Assembly: GCA_017415945.1 (NCBI GenBank)
Contig: JAFQDR010000223.1
Location: forward strand, 1 to 6,288
Direction: 5' to 3'
Source of the DNA: Oscillospiraceae bacterium
GTDB taxonomy: Bacteria; Bacillota_A; Clostridia; Oscillospirales; Oscillospiraceae
DNA: 6,288 nt
The position numbers and the translations under genes are program-made. Positions within the stretch are counted from its first letter, which is position 1. The number at the start of each line of letters is the position of its first letter. A model generated the notes under the pieces. The model searched no databases, had not been told where the DNA came from, and was given only the letters and a program-made list of their open reading frames with translations. Positions 1 through 3,803 of the stretch are shown in pieces.

Positions 1-45
1 CTCGTAATGAGAAGGTCGCCGGTTCGAATCCGGCTACAAGCTCCA
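1..45 (+). tRNA. tRNA-Thr(CGU), 3' part, cut by the left edge
   Basis: The visible part runs from nucleotide 32 (anticodon loop) to the encoded CCA at 43-45. Counting back from the T arm (stem 18-22 with 30-34, loop TTCGAAT) through a five-base variable loop (13-17) puts U33 at position 2, the anticodon CGT at 3-5 and A37 at position 6. The 3' acceptor strand is 35-41 and the discriminator is T42. The anticodon CGU reads ACG, hence threonine. U36-A37 is the context expected for t6A modification, the pathway of TsaD encoded in this window. The D arm, the 5' acceptor strand and the promoter lie outside the window, so the folding of the acceptor and anticodon stems cannot be confirmed here. Confidence 0.93.
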
Positions 46-77
46 AAAATCCCGTATCGATGGATACGGGATTTTTT
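45..77. terminator. Bidirectional intrinsic terminator between the tRNA and the hydrolase gene
   Basis: A perfect hairpin pairs 51-58 (CCCGTATC) with 63-70 (GATACGGG) around a four-base loop (59-62). It is extended by A-T pairs formed by the flanking A run (45-49) and T run (72-77). On the + strand the T run follows the stem and ends the tRNA transcript directly after CCA. On the - strand the A run becomes a U tract and ends the hydrolase transcript, whose stop codon (76-78) touches the stem. Confidence 0.9.
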
Positions 78-756
78 AGTTTAAGAGAAAATCCAGTACC
101 ACAGCATTAAATGCTTCGGGATTCAGTGCCGCAACACCGTGGTCCCCGGGAAGAATGGCGAGCCGGCTGTTGGGTAAATTCCGATGAATCAATTTGGTAT
201 GGCTTTCACGAATCAAATCCCGTTCCCCTGCAACCACCAAGACAGGCATTGTCAGTCGGCGCAGCTCTTTAGGCTTAATATAGGGATCATGTACCATCAA
301 ACCCAGAAGCTCCTCTTGGCGGCGCAGCTCGGGATTCTTTCTGCAAAACAGCTTCAGGTAATAGTATTCCAGAGTGATGGGAAATTGAAAGGCGAATTTT
401 ACACCGCCGGGATACAGATTCGCACCATTCAAAATCAGCTTACCTACCCGCCCGGGATATTTGAGAGCAAAGCACATGGCCACATTCCCGCCATCGGAAA
501 AGCCGAGAATATGGGCGCATTGGATCTCATGCGCATCCATAAAACAGTGTAGATCTTCCGCAAACTGCCGAATGGTAAAAGGCGCATTCCCCCGTGGTGT
601 TCTGCCATGTCCACGGGAATCCACCGCAATTACACGAAAATGCTCCGCAAAGCAGTCTACCTGATTCCGAAAAAAGGTCATGTCCTCCCCATTTCCGTGA
701 AGCAAAATCAAAGGCTCTCCACAGCCCACTTCATAATAATTCAAATGAATATCCAT
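76..756 (-). CDS. Alpha/beta hydrolase, AB_hydrolase_1 fold (226 aa)
   Basis: This is a small cytoplasmic alpha/beta hydrolase whose substrate cannot be told from sequence. With the chosen start, the motifs are: the oxyanion-hole segment LLHGNGED at residues 18-25; DSRGHG at 46-51; the nucleophile elbow GFSDGG with Ser87; Asp180 in GERD; and His206 in GDHG. The catalytic triad is complete. The length of 226 aa is short for the fold, leaving room only for a small cap around residues 115-165. No signal peptide is seen. An upstream in-frame ATG at 795 would add 13 residues, but it lies upstream of the -10 box and has no good ribosome site; the ATG at 756 has GGAGG five bases ahead. The gene is divergent from the membrane-protein gene at 904 and convergent with the tRNA. 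Relatives include esterases, enol-lactonases and C-C hydrolases. The general family is certain, the specific activity unknown. Confidence 0.9.
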   Translation of the reverse strand: MDIHLNYYEVGCGEPLILLHGNGEDMTFFRNQVDCFAEHFRVIAVDSRGHGRTPRGNAPFTIRQFAEDLHCFMDAHEIQCAHILGFSDGGNVAMCFALKYPGRVGKLILNGANLYPGGVKFAFQFPITLEYYYLKLFCRKNPELRRQEELLGLMVHDPYIKPKELRRLTMPVLVVAGERDLIRESHTKLIHRNLPNSRLAILPGDHGVAALNPEAFNAVVLDFLLN

Positions 757-761
757 TGTAT

Positions 762-766
762 CCTCC
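762..766 (-). promoter_or_regulatory. Shine-Dalgarno GGAGG that decides the hydrolase start
   Basis: Read on the minus strand this is GGAGG, five bases before the ATG at 756-754. The upstream in-frame ATG at 795-793 has no comparable site and would not be transcribed from the promoter found at 784-811. This supports the shorter protein. Confidence 0.85.
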
Positions 767-783
767 AAGTATTGTATGAAAGA

Positions 784-811
784 ATTATACAGCATCCTTC
801 CGTAATTTCAA
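784..811 (-). promoter_or_regulatory. Sigma-A-type promoter for the hydrolase gene
   Basis: On the minus strand there is a -35 box TTGAAA (811-806), a 16-base spacer and a perfect -10 box TATAAT (789-784). The predicted transcription start is near 777, giving a leader of about 20 bases before the ATG at 756. The -35 box matches consensus at 5 of 6 positions. This is inferred by consensus only. Confidence 0.8.
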
Positions 812-832
812 AGCCACAATATGAACTTAATG

Positions 833-850
833 AAATTCTAAATTGAATTT
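833..850. repeat. AT-rich inverted repeat over the + strand -35 box
   Basis: AAATTC (833-838) and GAATTT (845-850) are perfect inverted copies separated by six bases, and the right arm covers part of the -35 box. A second inverted pair, AATTTCA (804-810) and TGAAATT (831-837), links the -35 region of the minus-strand promoter to this repeat. Either could be an operator for a dimeric repressor, but the region is so AT-rich that chance is a fair explanation. Confidence 0.3.
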
Positions 851-871
851 GTCGTATTCATAATTTATAAT
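843..871 (+). promoter_or_regulatory. Sigma-A-type promoter for the TMEM164-family gene
   Basis: On the plus strand there is a -35 box TTGAAT (843-848), a 17-base spacer and a perfect -10 box TATAAT (866-871). The start of transcription would fall near 878, giving a leader of about 26 bases that contains the ribosome site GGAAAGGAAG (888-897) before the ATG at 904. The -35 box overlaps an AT-rich inverted repeat at 833-850. Confidence 0.82.
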
Positions 872-903
872 ATACAAAATGCAATTCGGAAAGGAAGATC
901 GCA

Positions 904-1632
904 ATGCAATATTTCCTTGATACAACAGGCACCATTCCCGAAGGCGTAGGCTTTGCCCACTACGATCTCCTGCATATTACATGGCTTGTGCTGGCTGCGG
1001 CGTTTATTTTCGCCGTCTCTATCATATATCGCAAGCAGGACCATGATAAGCGGGCAAAAACTCGTAAAATATTGGCTGCCGCCTTGGTTTTGGACGAACT
1101 TTGGAAAATGTTCTGGCTCACCGTTGGGCACCGTTATGAACTGGAATATCTCCCCTTCCATCTTTGCAGCATCAATATTTTCATCATCGCCTATCACTGC
1201 TTTCGCCCCAACAAAACATTGGATAACTTCCTGTATATCGTATGCATCCCCGGTGCACTGGCAGCTTTGCTGTTCCCCAGCTGGGCAGCGCTCCCCCTTG
1301 CCAATTTCATGCACCTGCACTCCTTCACTGTACATACATTACTGGTGGCCTATCCCGTTGTCCTGCTTGTGAACGGTGATATTCAGCCCACTATCAAAGC
1401 TCTCCCGAAATGTCTCGGGCTATTGACCGTCTTCGGTGTGATTGCGCTGATAATCAACATTTTGTTTGAGGAAAACTTTATGTTCCTTATGTACGCAGAC
1501 CCGGGAAACCCCCTGTACATTTTTGAGCAGCTATTCGGATATCACTGGATCGGGTTTCCCGTAATTATTCTTGCCATTATCATCGTAATGTACGGTGTGC
1601 CTGCCATCTTCCGTAAGCTCACAACAAAATAA
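904..1632 (+). CDS. TMEM164/YwaF-type integral membrane protein (TIGR02206-like, 242 aa)
   Basis: This is a polytopic membrane protein with about seven predicted helices, near residues 22-42, 56-74, 83-100, 107-124, 137-156, 167-187 and 215-235. Family-like marks are DELWK (64-68), the LPFHLCS segment with His86 and Cys88, and HLHSFTVH with His137, His139 and His144. These resemble the bacterial YwaF/TIGR02206 proteins, related to eukaryotic TMEM164. Human TMEM164 has been reported as an acyltransferase in ether-phospholipid remodelling that depends on a conserved cysteine. Whether Cys88 is the equivalent residue, and whether bacterial members act on lipids, is inference. The start ATG follows GGAAAGGAAG at a suitable distance. 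The gene is a single transcription unit: its own promoter lies at 843-871 and a hairpin terminator begins two bases after the stop. The family call is fairly firm; the function is unknown. Confidence 0.82.
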   Translation: MQYFLDTTGTIPEGVGFAHYDLLHITWLVLAAAFIFAVSIIYRKQDHDKRAKTRKILAAALVLDELWKMFWLTVGHRYELEYLPFHLCSINIFIIAYHCFRPNKTLDNFLYIVCIPGALAALLFPSWAALPLANFMHLHSFTVHTLLVAYPVVLLVNGDIQPTIKALPKCLGLLTVFGVIALIINILFEENFMFLMYADPGNPLYIFEQLFGYHWIGFPVIILAIIIVMYGVPAIFRKLTTK

Positions 1633-1633
1633 C

Positions 1634-1668
1634 AAAATGACAGACCGATAATCAGGTCTGTCATTTTT
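1634..1668. terminator. Bidirectional intrinsic terminator between the membrane-protein gene and radC
   Basis: The stem pairs TGACAGACC (1638-1646) with GGTCTGTCA (1655-1663) around an eight-base loop (1647-1654). The stem is extended by A-T pairs between 1634-1637 and 1664-1667. A T run (1664-1668) on the plus strand and an A run (1634-1637) on the minus strand allow it to end both the gene at 904-1632 and the convergent polA-rimI-tsaD-radC operon, whose stop codon begins two bases to the right. Confidence 0.9.
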
Positions 1669-1669
1669 C

Positions 1670-2335
1670 TTATATACATCCATGTTTTCTCATGGATACG
1701 CAAGTTTCCTCTGCAACGATGAAATGATCCATAAGCTCGATATTAAACAGCCGCAGTGCTTCCTTTAGCGTTTGCGTCAAGGAAACATCCGACAGCGAAG
1801 GAGACGGGATTCCGCTTGGATGGTTATGGGCAAGCACAACACGGGTCGCTCGACGATTCATGGCCTTCTGCACCACATCCCTTGGCTCGATCATAATAGA
1901 ATCCAGATTCCCATGGGAAATGGGCTCGCAGTATGTAATGTGATTTCCCGCATCCAAACAAATCATAAACAGCGTTTCTTCCATGTCGAAGGAGAACAAC
2001 GGGATGACAAAATCCGCCATATCCTGCAGGGATGTATATGCGGCCTTTCTCCTCTGCTTGTCTCGGGTATAACGTTTGCAAACTGCGGGAATCAGTTGTA
2101 AAAAAGTCGCTGTATTCTCCCCTACGCCCTTCACCTTCAGCAGCTCTTCATACGGAGCATCAATAACATCCTGCAAACTCCCAAAATGATTGATCAGTGC
2201 ATGAGCGATAGGATTGGTGTCCTGTCTGGGAATGACATAAAACAGCATCAATTCCAGCACATTCACATCATCAAAGCCCTTCAGTCCTGTTTCCCGAAAT
2301 CGCTGCTTCATTCTTTCTCTATGTCCGGCGTGCAC
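1670..2335 (-). CDS. radC: RadC family JAMM/MPN+ domain protein (221 aa)
   Basis: This is the RadC (UPF0758) family: an N-terminal helix-hairpin-helix region followed by a JAMM metalloprotease-like domain. Numbering from the GTG start, the GHRERMKQRF opening is at residues 4-13, the hairpin LLKVKGVGENTA is at about 65-76, and the JAMM residues are Glu137, His170, His172, Ser180 and Asp183 in the HNHPSGIPSPSLSD segment. All zinc and catalytic positions are present. The length is typical of the family. Despite the name, a role in DNA repair is not established: the original radC102 allele was traced to recG, and the biochemical activity remains unclear. It is the last gene of the polA operon and ends at the bidirectional hairpin. 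A TTG at 2353 would add six residues and overlap tsaD by four bases, but AGGAG at 2348-2344 sits eight bases before this GTG. Confidence 0.93.
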   Translation of the reverse strand: MHAGHRERMKQRFRETGLKGFDDVNVLELMLFYVIPRQDTNPIAHALINHFGSLQDVIDAPYEELLKVKGVGENTATFLQLIPAVCKRYTRDKQRRKAAYTSLQDMADFVIPLFSFDMEETLFMICLDAGNHITYCEPISHGNLDSIMIEPRDVVQKAMNRRATRVVLAHNHPSGIPSPSLSDVSLTQTLKEALRLFNIELMDHFIVAEETCVSMRKHGCI

Positions 2336-2343
2336 AATGCACA

Positions 2344-2350
2344 CTCCTCT
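2344..2350 (-). promoter_or_regulatory. Shine-Dalgarno AGAGGAG that decides the radC start
   Basis: On the minus strand AGAGGAG begins at the last base of the tsaD stop codon (2352-2350). AGGAG ends eight bases before GTG at 2335-2333, a normal spacing. The alternative TTG at 2353-2351 lies upstream of this site and has no purine-rich site of its own. The radC ribosome site thus lies at the very end of tsaD, suiting translational coupling. Confidence 0.75.
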
Positions 2351-3351
2351 CAAATACTCATATTGGCATAAGCGTTCAGATCAAACCCTGTGGTGTTGCC
2401 GCTGAGATATTCATAGTATCCCTGTGCCCCGATCATGGCGCCGTTGTCACCGCACAGCTTGAGTGGCGGGAAAAACAGTTCCAGACCCGCTTTTTCACAG
2501 GCATTCTCAAAGTCACGTCTGATGCGGGAATTGGCAGCTACGCCACCCGCGACAACGATTTTGCTGTGTCCGAAGGCTTTGGCCGCTTCGATGCTTCTGG
2601 GCACAAGACTGTCACTGACCGCCTTACAGAAGGAGGCTGCAAGAGAAGGCTCATCCAGCGCCTCTCCCTTCTGCTTCGCCTGATGCACCAGATTGATCAC
2701 GGAGGTTTTTAAACCGGAGAAGCTCATATCGAAGGGACTGTCAGAAACGTGGGCAAGAGGCAGCTTATATTTGGTGTCATCGCCGCTCTTGGAAAGATCG
2801 TCAATGGGCTTACCGCCGGGGTACCCAAGTCCAAGCACACGGGCGGTTTTGTCAAAGCACTCCCCTGCCGCATCGTCACGGGTAGCGCCAACGATCTTCA
2901 TATCTGTATACCCTTGCACGTCGATAATCAAAGAATTGCCCCCGGATACCGCCAACGCAAGGAACGGAGGCTCCAGTTCGGGGAACGCCAGATAATTGGC
3001 TGCAATGTGGCCCCGAATATGATGCACGGGAATCAGGGGAATATCCAAAGCCATCGCTACGGATTTCGCAAAATTGACCCCAACCAGCAGCGCGCCGATC
3101 AGCCCCGGGGCGTAAGTAACAGCCACAGCATCAATATCACTCCGTGCAATACCCGCTTCTTCGATTGCCTGCTGTGCCAGCATACTGATTACCTCCGCAT
3201 GGGAGCGGGAAGCGATCTCGGGCACGACCCCACCGTAAATCTTATGAAGATCCACCTGAGAGATTATTTTATCGGACAAAACCTTTCTGCCGTCTTCCAC
3301 AAGCGCAACAGCGGTTTCGTCACAAGAGGATTCCACAGCCATAATAATCAT
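2350..3351 (-). CDS. tsaD: tRNA N6-adenosine threonylcarbamoyltransferase TsaD (333 aa)
   Basis: TsaD (Kae1/YgjD/Gcp family, ASKHA fold) transfers the threonylcarbamoyl group from TC-AMP to A37 of tRNAs reading ANN codons, with TsaB and TsaE as bacterial partners. Visible marks are ESSCDET at residues 7-13, YGGVVPEIASR at 39-49, APGLIGALLVG at 81-91, metal ligands His111 and His115, the DDAAGE segment, SFSGLKTS, VAGGVAANS, and the third metal ligand Asp302 in CGDNGAM. The length is normal. One conserved spot differs: the substrate loop usually written SGGH reads SGGN (Asn139, AAT where CAT is expected). The gene starts with a four-base ATGA overlap with rimI and has an AAGGTGAT ribosome site. 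The partner genes tsaB and tsaE are not in the window. Identity is near certain. Confidence 0.97.
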   Translation of the reverse strand: MIIMAVESSCDETAVALVEDGRKVLSDKIISQVDLHKIYGGVVPEIASRSHAEVISMLAQQAIEEAGIARSDIDAVAVTYAPGLIGALLVGVNFAKSVAMALDIPLIPVHHIRGHIAANYLAFPELEPPFLALAVSGGNSLIIDVQGYTDMKIVGATRDDAAGECFDKTARVLGLGYPGGKPIDDLSKSGDDTKYKLPLAHVSDSPFDMSFSGLKTSVINLVHQAKQKGEALDEPSLAASFCKAVSDSLVPRSIEAAKAFGHSKIVVAGGVAANSRIRRDFENACEKAGLELFFPPLKLCGDNGAMIGAQGYYEYLSGNTTGFDLNAYANMSI

Positions 3352-3803
3352 ACTTCATCACCTTTTAAGTACGCAGTCATCAAGACTGCATTTTCCTTGG
3401 GCTTTGTATAGTAGCCCTTTCTGAGACCGACTTCCTTGAAGCCGTGCTTTGCATACAACGCCTTTGCAGGTTCGTTGGATTCTCTGACCTCCAAAGTCAC
3501 GAAAACCAACTCCAACTCCGCAGCCCGCACCATCAGTTCATCGATCAATGCATCCGCAATTCTCTGTCTGCGGTATGCGGATGTCACCGCCACATTGGAA
3601 ATATATCCTTCATCCAGAACATACATCATTCCAACATACCCTACCACACTTTCGCCATCCAGCGCAACCAGAAACACATGATTTTCTCCAATCAGCTGAG
3701 AAATAATAGCTTCTTCGCTCCAAGGCTCTGAGAAGCACTCCGTCTCAATGGCATGAATACCGTTTATGTGGCTGTAGTCAGCATTTGCAATCACATAGTT
3801 CAT
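3348..3803 (-). CDS. rimI: GNAT N-acetyltransferase, RimI family (151 aa)
   Basis: In the family, RimI acetylates protein N-termini, classically ribosomal protein S18. The protein covers one GNAT domain: the opening beta-alpha unit with ECFSEPWS at residues 22-29, the motif A strand and loop ISNVAVTSAYRRQRIADAL at 68-86, LEVRESN at 104-110, and ALYAKHGF at 115-122. Glu105 and Tyr117 correspond to the general base and acid of RimI. One oddity is that motif A normally reads Q/R-x-x-G-x-G/A, whereas here the first glycine is Arg81 (AGA, one change from GGA). The gene overlaps polA by ATGA at its start and tsaD by ATGA at its end. GGAGG lies seven bases before the ATG. Adjacency to tsaD is common in bacteria and supports RimI over other GNATs, though the true substrate could differ. 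Confidence 0.9.
   Translation of the reverse strand: MNYVIANADYSHINGIHAIETECFSEPWSEEAIISQLIGENHVFLVALDGESVVGYVGMMYVLDEGYISNVAVTSAYRRQRIADALIDELMVRAAELELVFVTLEVRESNEPAKALYAKHGFKEVGLRKGYYTKPKENAVLMTAYLKGDEV

Noticed and set aside
184..552. A 122-codon open frame on the plus strand opposite the hydrolase
   Set aside because: It is an antisense shadow of a gene with a complete catalytic triad, with no recognisable domain of its own.
865..1335. A 156-codon open frame on the minus strand opposite the membrane-protein gene
   Set aside because: It covers the promoter and the first part of the TMEM164-family gene in antisense, and has no family motif.
1404..1419. CCCGA/TCGGG small hairpin within the membrane-protein gene
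   Set aside because: It is only five base pairs, lies inside coding sequence and has no T tract; it is likely chance.
2749..3411. A 220-codon open frame on the plus strand opposite tsaD and the end of rimI
   Set aside because: It is the antisense shadow of strongly conserved tsaD, it has no recognisable domain, and its composition follows the opposite strand's codons.
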